A DNA stretch of 64,000 nucleotides from positions 186,001 through 250,000 of the forward strand of contig CBDDBH010000029.1 in NCBI GenBank assembly GCA_965225625.1, read 5' to 3'. The notes beneath the pieces were generated by a model, which saw only the letters and a list, made by a program, of their open reading frames with translations, was not told the origin of the DNA and did not search any database. Numbering within the stretch: the first letter of the stretch is position 1; each line of letters starts with the position of its first letter. This stretch comes from CBDDBH01 sp965225625. GTDB taxonomy: Bacteria; Pseudomonadota; Gammaproteobacteria; JADZEE01. Of this stretch, positions 33,968-42,620 are shown in pieces. Both the position numbers and the translations under genes were made by a program.

Positions 33968-35134
33968 TTAAACAAATGTTGAATTCAGTGGTTGTTCCAG
34001 TGCCGCCGCTCCCCACAGCTCAAGGTTATTTTCGTTGGAAAGCGCGGCATGCAATGCCATTGCATGCACGTCCCGTTGTAATTGCTGTAATAGGCTACTC
34101 TGCTGGTTCGCTTGGCCGCCGCTTGCAAGAAACAGCGATTGTACGGCGCCCACGCACTGTTGCACGGCCGCGGATCCGAACGCTCTGATACGTGTCCGTT
34201 CGATAAGTGATTGCATTGCGTTTTTTTCCGCGGCAAGCCGAATTGATTCTGCTGCGTCATGCACAAGCAGCTCCGCACTATCGACTTGTAGCATGGCTTG
34301 TCCCAGAAGCTGATGTGTCTGCGCAGCTTTTACCTGCTGATGTGGAGAAAAGGGAAGATTGCGCTTTTGAATGTGAGTCTTGAATTCCGTGATGGCCGTT
34401 CTTGCAGCGCCAATTGAGGGACCCGTGACATTCAATGCAAGCATCGGCACAAATGCCGATCGGTAAAGTGATGAGCTATTTTTCCCTGCCGTTCCGTCAA
34501 TGGCGTCGGCCAGGCGCAGAGTCTGGTGTGCTGGCACAATCGCGTTGTCGATTGTTAGACTTTTGCTTCCGGTTCCTCTTAAGCCGGCAACATGCCAATC
34601 ATCCACAATTTCCACTTCGGATTTGGGTAACAAAAACAACATGGGATCGGGTGGCTCACTGCCCCGGTCAAGCAGTCCGCCGAGAAAGAACCACTCGCCA
34701 TGGTCACAGCCCGAGGCATAAGGCCAGCTTCCTGACTCGAGTACGTAGCCTTCAACGACTTTCGTCGCTTTGGCACGCGGTTGCAATACGCCCGCTATCA
34801 GCACATCGGGGTCGTCGCCAAACACCTCCTCCTGCGCCCGATCCGGGAACAACCCAAGCATCCACGCATCGATTTGCAACACCGCAAGGACCCAGGCCGT
34901 TGACGGACATCCCTTTGCTACTTCAGTGACGATTCTCAGCACCGACGACATGGGTAATTCCGGACCGCCGAATCGTTGTGGTTGAAAAACGCGAAACAGG
35001 CCAGCGGCTACCATATCGTCAACCGATGCAAGCGGAACACACCGTTCGGATTCTGTTTGCGCTGCCCGTGACCGAAAAACCTGACTGAGTTCAGTCGCAG
35101 CCTTTACTAATTCCGCTTCACTTTGCGTACTCAT
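33968..35134 (-). CDS. Acyl-CoA-dehydrogenase-fold flavin monooxygenase (HsaA/DszC-type)
   Basis: 388 residues with the group D flavin monooxygenase layout: AATELSQVFRSRAAQTESERCVPLASVDDMVAAGLFRVFQPQRFGGPELPMSSVLRIVTEVAKGCPSTAWVLAVLQIDAWMLGLFPDRAQEEVFG, then DDWHVAGLRGTGSKSLTIDNAIVPAHQTLRL. Members hydroxylate phenolic rings or desulfurise thiophenes with reduced flavin supplied by a partner, unlike true acyl-CoA dehydrogenases. The start ATG 35134 overlaps the molybdopterin gene stop by four bases (TTATGAG), so translation is coupled to it. The longer frame to 35308 overlaps that gene and is not used. Confidence 0.87.
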   Translation of the reverse strand: MSTQSEAELVKAATELSQVFRSRAAQTESERCVPLASVDDMVAAGLFRVFQPQRFGGPELPMSSVLRIVTEVAKGCPSTAWVLAVLQIDAWMLGLFPDRAQEEVFGDDPDVLIAGVLQPRAKATKVVEGYVLESGSWPYASGCDHGEWFFLGGLLDRGSEPPDPMLFLLPKSEVEIVDDWHVAGLRGTGSKSLTIDNAIVPAHQTLRLADAIDGTAGKNSSSLYRSAFVPMLALNVTGPSIGAARTAITEFKTHIQKRNLPFSPHQQVKAAQTHQLLGQAMLQVDSAELLVHDAAESIRLAAEKNAMQSLIERTRIRAFGSAAVQQCVGAVQSLFLASGGQANQQSSLLQQLQRDVHAMALHAALSNENNLELWGAAALEQPLNSTFV

Positions 35135-37905
35135 AATGCGAACGGAGATCGAGTGCCCTTTTCGCCAGCCCCGCCATCCCCGACTCTTGTGATGGCGGCC
35201 TTGACGATATCGGATCCCGAACCCGTGCTGTCGGTGGTATCCATCAGCATGGGCACCAGCGCGTTCATACTGGGTATCGCCAGATCCTTCGCTACCGGCG
35301 TCTTCCAATGACCGAACTGGCCTATCATCAATAGCGTGTCGGGCCGGATACCCTGGCGCAGTATCACGCGCCCCTGAACGGCGGCCAGCGGCGAGCGGAC
35401 TTCAACGAGGTCGCCATCCTCGATTCCCAGCTCTAGTGCCCGCGACTTATTCATGATGACGCCACTGTGACCGGCGACGTTGTCGGCAACCTCTCTGATC
35501 ATCGGCAAGTCCGAGTTGGAGCCCCACGCAAGCTGCATGCTGCGTGCGGTCACCACCCAGAACGGAAAATCGGCAATATCGATACCGAATTCCTTCTCCA
35601 GGGCGACTTCCCAGATCCCGGGCAGATCGTGCCAGGCCGGCAACGCCTGGTATTCAGCGAGTTGCTTGTCCCACCACTGGATACCCTTCTCGTGCAAACG
35701 GTTGCCAAGCTGGGCACCGATGCGCGACAGGCGTTCCTGGTAGGGCAACTCGAAGCGCAATCCGCGCTCCTGCATCGTCGGAAACAGATACCAGTTTCTG
35801 CGAGGGTAGTCCCGCACACGGAATCCGTGCTCGCGGAAATAGGCAAGACCGTCGCTTTCCTTACCGCCGGTGACGATGGCTGAGGCGGAGCGGCAAACGG
35901 CGTCCCAGATTTCCTCGATCGAATGCTCCGTCTTCTCGTCGAGGCCAAAATCATAATTGTCGGTACGCAACGGGATCCCAGTCGCGCCCATGTTGATGGC
36001 ACCGTTATATTCCTTCAGCAAATCGATCCGCTTGGCCAACTCCGTAGCGATCCAGGTGAGGTCGCGGACACCCTCCGGGGCATCGACAACGGGGCTGCGG
36101 AGTGCATATCCCTGATGCTCCCAGAACGCTTCCATGTACTTGGTACCGCCAATCGGGAGCAGTTGCATGCTCTCCAGATCGGTGCATTCGGGTAACAGAA
36201 CGTCCGCCATGTGGTTGGTCTCGTCCTGCGTATACGAGAAGCAGACGGTAAAGGGGAACTTGGCGGCAACCGCCGCCACCTTGTCAGTCTGCCAAAACGA
36301 CATGACGGGGTTAGCGCGGTACACGAACCAGACATCCGGCAGTGTAATAGGCAATTGCGGCAGACCGCCCTGCTCCATCGTCATCCAGCCGAGATGACCC
36401 GGACCGGAGGACTTGAACAAGCGGGAATTGCCGGCCAGCGGGATGAGCGTTGGGCCGGCGTCGCGCTTGGCCGGGCGGTCGGTCCAATTCTCCTTGTCAG
36501 TCGCGTTCAGCGGATAAGTCATAAATCCGTCCGGTCCGGGTTCGACGCTGAGATTACGGTTTTGCGGAAATTCGTTGATATGTACTGTCGTCCCCAACAT
36601 GCCGCCCGGCACCTCGAGCGCCCCGACCAAACAAGCAAGCACGGTGCGCGCCCAACAGCAATCGTAACCACCCCAACCATTATTGACTGTCTTGCCCAAG
36701 GTCACGGCGACGGGTCTGAAGGGCATGACCTCGCCGTCAATCTCGGTGGTCTCGCCGACACAAGCATTGTCCAAGAATTCGTTGCTAATGCGGCGGATCA
36801 CTTCCTCGGGCACATCACAGATCTGCGCGGCCCATTCCGGCGTGTAGGCCTTGACGTGTTCGGCGAGCAGACCAAAGGCCGGCTTGCATGCAGCGCCGTT
36901 GTGTTCCCATCGGTCCGTATCGGCGCCGCGCTCCATGCCGTCGAGCGTGAATTCGCCTTCGAGTGCGGGATCAACATCTGCCGTATCGAACGGCACGGCC
37001 TTGTCGGTGCGCAAGTCCCACATCAGCGGTTTCTCCGATACCGTATCGCGCATGAAGAAGCCGTTGGGCGCCACCAGATACGCGCAGGCTGTATGCGCCT
37101 TCAGGAACGCAACGTCCAGTCGCTCGCGATTGGTTTCATGTAGCAAGACGTGGATCATCGCAAACATGAAAGCCGCATCCGTCTTCGGCTTGATCGGCAC
37201 CCATTCGGCCGAAGACGCACCGGTTACCGAGAGATGCGGTTCAAGCTGGACCCTTTTCATACCGCGGCTACGGGCGTCGGCTTGGCGCTTGACCCCACTG
37301 ACACCGCCGGAGGCGTCCACGTTGGTGCCGAAGGAAATCAGGTAATTGCATAGCGGCGTATCAGGGGCGACGGTGAAAGCGCGGTGCCAGAATTCGCCGT
37401 AAAGATGTTCAGAATGAATGCATTTAACGCCCTGCCCACTGCCGAGGCTAACGTCTGTGGGGCCCCAGGCGGCAAGCAAGGATGGAAATGTGCCGAGGTA
37501 GAAATTCGAGGTCGGGCCGCCGCCAAACGTAGCCGCGATGCGTGGAAATCCGGCCTCATCCATAAGACCTTTGGCGCGCGTCTCCAGTAGCTTGGCGCTG
37601 ACAATGTCCAGCGCTTCGTCCCAGGAAATCGCGATGAAACCCGGGTCCTGATCACGTCCCTTTTTTGGGTTCGTTCTTTTCATCGGCGTGACAACGCGAT
37701 GCGGGTTGTAGGTTTTCTGAATCAACCCGTACGCCTTGACGCATACCTTGCCGTTGCCCGGATGCATGGGCGCGATACCATCGTGCGGCAGGACCTCGGT
37801 GGCGACACCGTTTTCTACCCTGACATTCAATAGATCGGGTCCCGCGTTGCATTGATAACAGGTAGTGGAAACGTTGCGGATATTCTTGGTATCGCCGCTG
37901 GACAT
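35131..37905 (-). CDS. Molybdopterin oxidoreductase, DMSO-reductase superfamily catalytic subunit
   Basis: 924 residues, start ATG 37905 with AAGGAG seven bases upstream. N-terminal 4Fe-4S motif CYQCNAG...KVCVKAYG, then the molybdopterin domain (ISWDEALDIVSAKLLETRAKGLMDEAGFPR, GSGQGVKCIHSEHLYGEFWHRAFT, FGTNVDASGG) and the C-terminal dinucleotide-binding part (NKSRALELGIEDGDLVEVRSPLAAVQGRVILRQGIRPDTLLMIGQFGHW). No twin-arginine leader is present, so it is probably cytoplasmic. The family includes transhydroxylases, phenylacetyl-CoA oxidoreductases and acetylene hydratase; the specific reaction is not deducible. No iron-sulfur or membrane subunit gene follows; instead it is coupled to a flavin monooxygenase. 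Confidence 0.86.
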   Translation of the reverse strand: MSSGDTKNIRNVSTTCYQCNAGPDLLNVRVENGVATEVLPHDGIAPMHPGNGKVCVKAYGLIQKTYNPHRVVTPMKRTNPKKGRDQDPGFIAISWDEALDIVSAKLLETRAKGLMDEAGFPRIAATFGGGPTSNFYLGTFPSLLAAWGPTDVSLGSGQGVKCIHSEHLYGEFWHRAFTVAPDTPLCNYLISFGTNVDASGGVSGVKRQADARSRGMKRVQLEPHLSVTGASSAEWVPIKPKTDAAFMFAMIHVLLHETNRERLDVAFLKAHTACAYLVAPNGFFMRDTVSEKPLMWDLRTDKAVPFDTADVDPALEGEFTLDGMERGADTDRWEHNGAACKPAFGLLAEHVKAYTPEWAAQICDVPEEVIRRISNEFLDNACVGETTEIDGEVMPFRPVAVTLGKTVNNGWGGYDCCWARTVLACLVGALEVPGGMLGTTVHINEFPQNRNLSVEPGPDGFMTYPLNATDKENWTDRPAKRDAGPTLIPLAGNSRLFKSSGPGHLGWMTMEQGGLPQLPITLPDVWFVYRANPVMSFWQTDKVAAVAAKFPFTVCFSYTQDETNHMADVLLPECTDLESMQLLPIGGTKYMEAFWEHQGYALRSPVVDAPEGVRDLTWIATELAKRIDLLKEYNGAINMGATGIPLRTDNYDFGLDEKTEHSIEEIWDAVCRSASAIVTGGKESDGLAYFREHGFRVRDYPRRNWYLFPTMQERGLRFELPYQERLSRIGAQLGNRLHEKGIQWWDKQLAEYQALPAWHDLPGIWEVALEKEFGIDIADFPFWVVTARSMQLAWGSNSDLPMIREVADNVAGHSGVIMNKSRALELGIEDGDLVEVRSPLAAVQGRVILRQGIRPDTLLMIGQFGHWKTPVAKDLAIPSMNALVPMLMDTTDSTGSGSDIVKAAITRVGDGGAGEKGTRSPFAL

Positions 37906-37951
37906 ATTTCGACTCCTTATAGGGACGTCAACCACGAAACAACGACGCAGC

Positions 37952-39022
37952 TCATGCCGCCGCGCTCGGCGAAAATACCGCGAAGCATTTGGATGAGTTG
38001 AAAAGGTAACTTTCGACGAAGTCGACGACCTCTCCCTGCTGGCCGGTTTCGTGCATCGCACCGGCCAGGCAAACCCAATTCAGAAACTCGTTCTGACCGG
38101 CATCCTCCATTTGCTGCAGATCAAGATCGCGCCAGCGTGCGAACTCGCCCCGTTCGAGCTCGTCACGGCGGGCCCGATCCGCATCCAGATCAGGATATAG
38201 ACGATGATGCTTACGTGTAAGCGATCCATGCGACCAGCTCGATGAAGCGATCAGGGCGACACGCCACGGGCTCTGACGAAAATATTGCGCCGTGGCTCGA
38301 CCGATGTCGAAACAGCGGCGCGGGCTGGGCGCCGGCGGCGAGCGCTCCTTGATCGCCTCGCCGGAAGCGTCGGCGGCGGTCTCCATCAACTGGTTGCCGT
38401 AACAGTTGACGTGAAATGGAACCACCGGATAGGGGAAGCCTTCGCGCTCCATATCGAGAAACAGCACCGTGTTGTTAAAGGAATGCGCCAGACCTGCGAC
38501 ATGGCGTGTTTCATACGCATAGGCAACGTCAAATCCATCTGCAAGCAGAGAGCCGCACAGCCCACGAGCACCTTGACGATGACCGCGCACGATCATCTCG
38601 TCGTCAGCCGGCACGCCCCACGTGTTTTCCTGGGTCAAGAATGGGACTGCCTGCGGAACGAACGGGTGGCTGCTCACCTGATCGAAGATGTAGACGCAGA
38701 ATGCCGGTACGCAATCCTTTTTGAAGTTCTCGTACTGGTCGTCGCCCCAAACGACGATTAAATCAGGCGCGAACGCGTCGATCTCGCGGCGCAAGCGCTG
38801 GTAACCCGCCAGCAGCCGTACCTTGTGTTCAGCCGCCGCACTGACTCCGTCGTCGCTGCCCCACTCAGACCGCATCCCCGCCGGCCAGGCTTCCTTATCG
38901 TCGTAAATTGCTTGGGGTATCCGGCCGACTTTGACATTGCGTGCCAGCATGCTGGGCCAATATTTATCCGGTACCAGTGGCCCGGGATAGTGGCTCAGCC
39001 CAATTCCCAGAATCTCAGCCAT
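37952..39022 (-). CDS. Class III extradiol ring-cleavage dioxygenase family (LigB) catalytic protein
   Basis: 356 residues. Family features: MAEILGIGLSHYPGPLVPDKYW with the metal His near residue 11, DLIVVWGDDQYENFKKDCVPAFCVYIF, HVAGLAHSFNNTVLFLD, VPFHVNCYGNQLMETA and WRVALIASSSWSHGSLTRKHHRLYPD. LigB-fold enzymes cleave catechol rings next to the diol with Fe(II), or act on related dihydroxy aromatics. Start ATG 39022 follows GGGAGATAAAACG. It lies 46 bases upstream of the molybdopterin gene on the same strand, so they may be one operon. Substrate unknown; no separate alpha (LigA) gene is adjacent. Confidence 0.85.
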   Translation of the reverse strand: MAEILGIGLSHYPGPLVPDKYWPSMLARNVKVGRIPQAIYDDKEAWPAGMRSEWGSDDGVSAAAEHKVRLLAGYQRLRREIDAFAPDLIVVWGDDQYENFKKDCVPAFCVYIFDQVSSHPFVPQAVPFLTQENTWGVPADDEMIVRGHRQGARGLCGSLLADGFDVAYAYETRHVAGLAHSFNNTVLFLDMEREGFPYPVVPFHVNCYGNQLMETAADASGEAIKERSPPAPSPRRCFDIGRATAQYFRQSPWRVALIASSSWSHGSLTRKHHRLYPDLDADRARRDELERGEFARWRDLDLQQMEDAGQNEFLNWVCLAGAMHETGQQGEVVDFVESYLFNSSKCFAVFSPSAAA

Positions 39023-39102
39023 CGTTTTATCTCCCGCGATCAACCCCGAGCGCAATACCCGACTTCCAAGTTCTAGCCTATAGCCCGTTGCCAGTGCTTA
39101 CA

Positions 39103-39285
39103 ATGGCCGCTGCGCCATCTCGTCGCCCACGCCTGGGTTGCCGGGAAAACCCTGCTTTACTCCTGCGCCAGCAGGTGGAAGAATTTTTACATCGATGCCA
39201 TGCTGGCGAAGTGCGGAATGGTCGAGTGGCGCTTGACATCTTCCACCTGATCATCGAGGCCTGGTTCACTACACCACGAGATTGA
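39103..39285 (+). CDS. Hypothetical 60-residue protein upstream of Rieske oxygenase
   Basis: From ATG 39103 the frame reads MAAAPSRRPRLGCREN and ends LLLRQQVEEFLHRCHAGEVRNGRVALDIFHLIIEAWFTTPRD, stopping 10 bases before the Rieske gene. The C-terminal part is amphipathic and protein-like; the first third is basic and less convincing. No family recognised. It could be a leader ORF coupled to the oxygenase or chance. Confidence 0.3.
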   Translation: MAAAPSRRPRLGCRENPALLLRQQVEEFLHRCHAGEVRNGRVALDIFHLIIEAWFTTPRD

Positions 39286-39295
39286 GGGCCCCACC

Positions 39296-40469
39296 ATGCT
39301 GACCAAAGAGCGGAACGAGCGGCTGACGCGTGTCGGTCGGGGTACCCCGTGCGGTGAGTTGTTGCGAAGATACTGGCAACCGGTGTGCCCGGTTTCAGAA
39401 TTGACACCGGAGCAGCCAAAGAAACGCATTCGTATCATGGGCGAAGACCTCCTCGTGTTTCGCACCGCCGGGGGCAAGTTCGGTTGTGTCGCGGCGTACT
39501 GCAAGCACCGTCACGCATCGCTTTACTATGGCTTCCTCGAAGACGAGTGCATCCGCTGCTGCTATCACGGTTGGAAATACGACCTTTCGGGTCGATGCGT
39601 CGAGCAACCCTTCGAGCCCGAAGGCAGCAAACTGAAGGACAAGATCAGGCTTGATGCCTATCCGGTGCAACGCCTCGCCGGTCTGTTATTCATTTATATG
39701 GGACCCGATCCCGACGCCGCGCCACTACTACCGCGCTGGGACGTATGCGTGCGCGAGGACGGCCAGCGGATCATCCAGATCCTCCCCGATCATCGTTGCA
39801 ACTGGCTGCAGGTCCAGGAGAACACGGCAGATTCTGTCCATACGTACTACCTGCATGGCCATATGAACAAGGTCCTTGATCTCAATATCGAAGGCGCCGA
39901 GTACTATCTGCAGCCAATCAAGGAATACGATTGGAGCTATTGCGAATGGGGTGTGGACAAGACGCTTACGCTGGGCGGTGATAATCCTCAGGTCGAGATC
40001 CGCCCACCGATGATTTTTCCCAACGTTCTGCGCATCCCTCAGGGTCCGATCCAGGCGATGCATTGGCGCGTGCCGATAGACGATACCAATACCCGCATCA
40101 TGTGGCTGGGCCTGCTGCCCGAGGACGCCGGCGGCAAACCGATGTCAGAGGCCACCGATCCGCCGTACGAATATCTCAAGGACGGGCTCCAGGCTTCTGG
40201 CGATTACGACGTACGCAGCTTCTACTTTCAGGACCAGATGGTGATGGAGACCCAAGGCGCAATCTTCGACCGCTCACAGGAGAACCTGGCAGCATCGGAC
40301 CGCGGCATCGTTATGTTTCGCAAGCTGCTCGACGAACAGATCGCGCTGGTCGAAAAAGGCGAGCAACCAACCGTTGCTGTCGTACGCGATCCAGAACAGA
40401 ACCAGATGATCGACTTCCCGGGGGGCCACCGATCCCGGCGGCTCATTGGAGCTCAGTTTCGTTCGTTAA
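39296..40469 (+). CDS. Rieske oxygenase of the phthalate 4,5-dioxygenase type, frameshifted at its 3' end
   Basis: The N-terminal blocks MLTKERNERLTRVGRGTPCGELLRRYWQPVCPVSEL and the Rieske motif CKHRHASLYYGFLEDECIRCCYHGWKYD (about 68-95) match phthalate-type oxygenases; iron ligands lie in ENTADSVHTYYLHGH. A run of six G at 40420-40425 shifts the frame: as written the ORF runs into the next gene and ends at 40600. With one G fewer it reads ATDPGGSLELSFVR and stops at TAA 40467-40469, a family-like end. Only the last 17 or so residues are affected. It is followed by a dihydrodiol-dehydrogenase-like gene, as in phthalate clusters. No reductase is adjacent. Confidence 0.88.
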
Positions 40470-40506
40470 AACGCGGCGATCCACGGGCCAATCGGGAGGG
40501 GCATCG

Positions 40507-41730
40507 ATGCAAAGATTGCGGCTCGGCATTGCCGGGGCAGGGATCGGTTCGTTGCAGGTCATTCCCAACCTGCACCAGCTCAAGGACAAGATACAGCTGA
40601 CGGCGCTGGCCGACACCCGCGCGGACAACATGGCGTACTACGTCGAGCAATACGGTGAACCGGTCAAGATGTTCGATACGGTCGAGGCCATGTGCGCGAG
40701 TCCGGACTTGGATGCGATCTGGGTGGCGACGCCCAACGAGCTACATGCCCAGAACACCATCACGGCCGCGGAGCATGGCAAACACATCATTTGCGAGAAG
40801 CCCATGGCGGTCACCCTCGACCAATGCGAAGCGATGGTCGAGGCCGTCGAGCGCAACGATGTCAAATATGTGCAGGGACATTCGAAGGTTTACGATTCGC
40901 CAGTGCGCAAGATGGGCGAGATCGCGCGCTCCGGCGAACTCGGCCAGGTCATTCATATCCAATCGTTGAATTGGAACGACTGGATGATCCGCGCCGTCAT
41001 GCCCCAGGAAGTGGACACAGATCGCGGCTCCGGGGTTGTCTTCCGCCAAGGTCCGCACCAGATCGACACGGTGCGTTTCATCGCCGGCGGCAAAGTCCGC
41101 AGCGTGCGCGCGCTGGCCGGTCGATGGGAACCCAATTTTCAGAAGTGCGAGGGTAACTACACGGCTTTTCTGGAATTCGACAACGACATCGCCGCCAATC
41201 TGATGTTCGACGGCTATGGCTATTTCGACGTGACGGAACTGACCTGGGGCATAGGCGAGGCTGGCAAAAAGCATCGCAATCCCGAATCGCTGATCGCGCG
41301 TGCACGGCCAAAAGGCCCGGTGACGGCCGAGCAGAAGTACGCTCTGGTGCGCAGCGGCAACCCCTACGGCTATGGTGAGGGTGGCGGATGGTTGGCGGAC
41401 GCGCCGCAGCAAATGCCGTTCTTCGGCATGACGATTGTGACTTGTGAGCGCGGTGTGATCCGTCAGAGCGCCGAGGGATTGTACGTCTACGACGAAAACG
41501 GGCGCCGCGAGGTGGCCTGCCCGCGCACGCCCAACCGCGCCGCCGAACTCATCGAATTGTACGATGCCCTGGCGCACGACCGACCGACGCTGCTAGACGC
41601 GCGCTGGGGCATGTCGACGGCGGAGATCTGTTTGGCAATCCTGGAATCCTCGCGTGAGCGTCGCGACGTGAAGCTGCGGCATCAGGCACCCGCACCCGAT
41701 GCGCAGGCGTTAGCGCGCTCGGCAGAATAA
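40507..41730 (+). CDS. Gfo/Idh/MocA-family oxidoreductase, phthalate dihydrodiol dehydrogenase-like
   Basis: 407 residues. NAD-binding Rossmann motif GIAGAGIG (about 6-13), DAIWVATPNELHAQNTITAAEHGKHIICEKPMAV with the CEKP signature, a C-terminal alpha/beta domain and RRDVKLRHQ near the end. Pht4/OphB-type cis-4,5-dihydroxycyclohexadiene-4,5-dicarboxylate dehydrogenases belong here, and pairing with the phthalate-type Rieske oxygenase supports that role. ATG 40507 is chosen for the GGGAGGGG just upstream; the frame extends far upstream to 40063 only inside the oxygenase. The intended oxygenase stop is 37 bases upstream. Confidence 0.88.
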   Translation: MQRLRLGIAGAGIGSLQVIPNLHQLKDKIQLTALADTRADNMAYYVEQYGEPVKMFDTVEAMCASPDLDAIWVATPNELHAQNTITAAEHGKHIICEKPMAVTLDQCEAMVEAVERNDVKYVQGHSKVYDSPVRKMGEIARSGELGQVIHIQSLNWNDWMIRAVMPQEVDTDRGSGVVFRQGPHQIDTVRFIAGGKVRSVRALAGRWEPNFQKCEGNYTAFLEFDNDIAANLMFDGYGYFDVTELTWGIGEAGKKHRNPESLIARARPKGPVTAEQKYALVRSGNPYGYGEGGGWLADAPQQMPFFGMTIVTCERGVIRQSAEGLYVYDENGRREVACPRTPNRAAELIELYDALAHDRPTLLDARWGMSTAEICLAILESSRERRDVKLRHQAPAPDAQALARSAE

Positions 41731-41771
41731 TGTGGAGCGAGCCTGGACTCCCTGTCGTTCCTGGCTCAGAT

Positions 41772-42564
41772 TCAACCGCCCTGGGTGCGAAGCGTCCGCT
41801 CCAGTGCCAGTGTGTTCTGGTATCCGGATTGGAGCACATCGACAGCTACCAGCACGGCAATGGAAAAGTAGAAAGTGGTTTTCGACATCGCTTCCACGGC
41901 GTGGCCAAACAGCGTTAAGTGCGCCTGGTGACCACCCTCGCCGAGTAACACGATGCCGACGATCAGCAGGATGAACAAACCCAAAACTTCGTATTTACGA
42001 TTTTTCGAGAAACTCCGATACGTGATCCGCCCACACCAGCATGGCGACGCCGGAAACAATAATCGTCACCGCAAGCACCACAAAGACTTCGGTAATCGCA
42101 AGCGCTGAGAGTATCGAGTCAAAACTGAAGACCAGGTTCATGAAAACAATGAGCCCCGCCACCGCAACAGCGGATTTAGGCGATCTCTCATCTTCCATAC
42201 TGTTCAGGTGCTCAATGGAGAGCATGTGTGAGATCTCTTTAACGGCCGTGTACATAATGAAAACGCCACCAAGCAGAAAGACCAAAGTCGCAAAGTTAAA
42301 AGTCCCTTCAATAACACCGGACCAGTGGATGCTGAAAAAAGGCTGGGTCAATGAACTGATGAGTTTGATCATCACAAACAACAAAATGATGCGCAGCGCG
42401 ATGGCGATTAAAATGCCCCACCGACGCACGGTAGCCTGATGCTGCTGCGGAGCCCGCTTCGATTCAATAGATATGTACAAAAGATTATCAAACCCCAGAA
42501 CGGCCTGAAGAAAGATCAGAACACCCAGGTTCGCCAGGTTCTCGACAGTGAACACTTCAGTCAA
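41772..42564 (-). CDS. TerC-family membrane protein, frameshifted near the C-terminus
   Basis: The frame from ATG 42564 gives 189 residues with several membrane helices and the TerC signature LQAVLGFDNLLYISI (Asp in helix 1) and FMNLVFSFDSILSALAI. It stops after ADHVSEFLEKS at 41995. The family C-terminus NRKYEVLGLFILLIVGIVLLGEGGHQAHLTLFGHAVEAMSKTTFYFSIAVLVAVDVLQ follows in another frame down to 41772. The change of frame falls at five T at 42001-42005 (plus strand). Family members are metal-related membrane proteins, with tellurium resistance or manganese export in some. The homopolymer location makes sequencing error or recent mutation equally possible. Confidence 0.85.
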
Positions 42565-42620
42565 CAGTCGGCTCCATATCGTAAAGGTTAGGGTGAATAT
42601 TAATCCGCCGTGCGTAATTG

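Noticed and set aside
36211..37143. 310-codon plus-strand frame opposite the molybdopterin gene
   Set aside because: Antisense shadow of a strongly supported coding gene; no recognised features.
40741..41577. 278-codon minus-strand frame opposite the Gfo/Idh/MocA gene
   Set aside because: Antisense shadow; the plus-strand gene has clear NAD-binding motifs.
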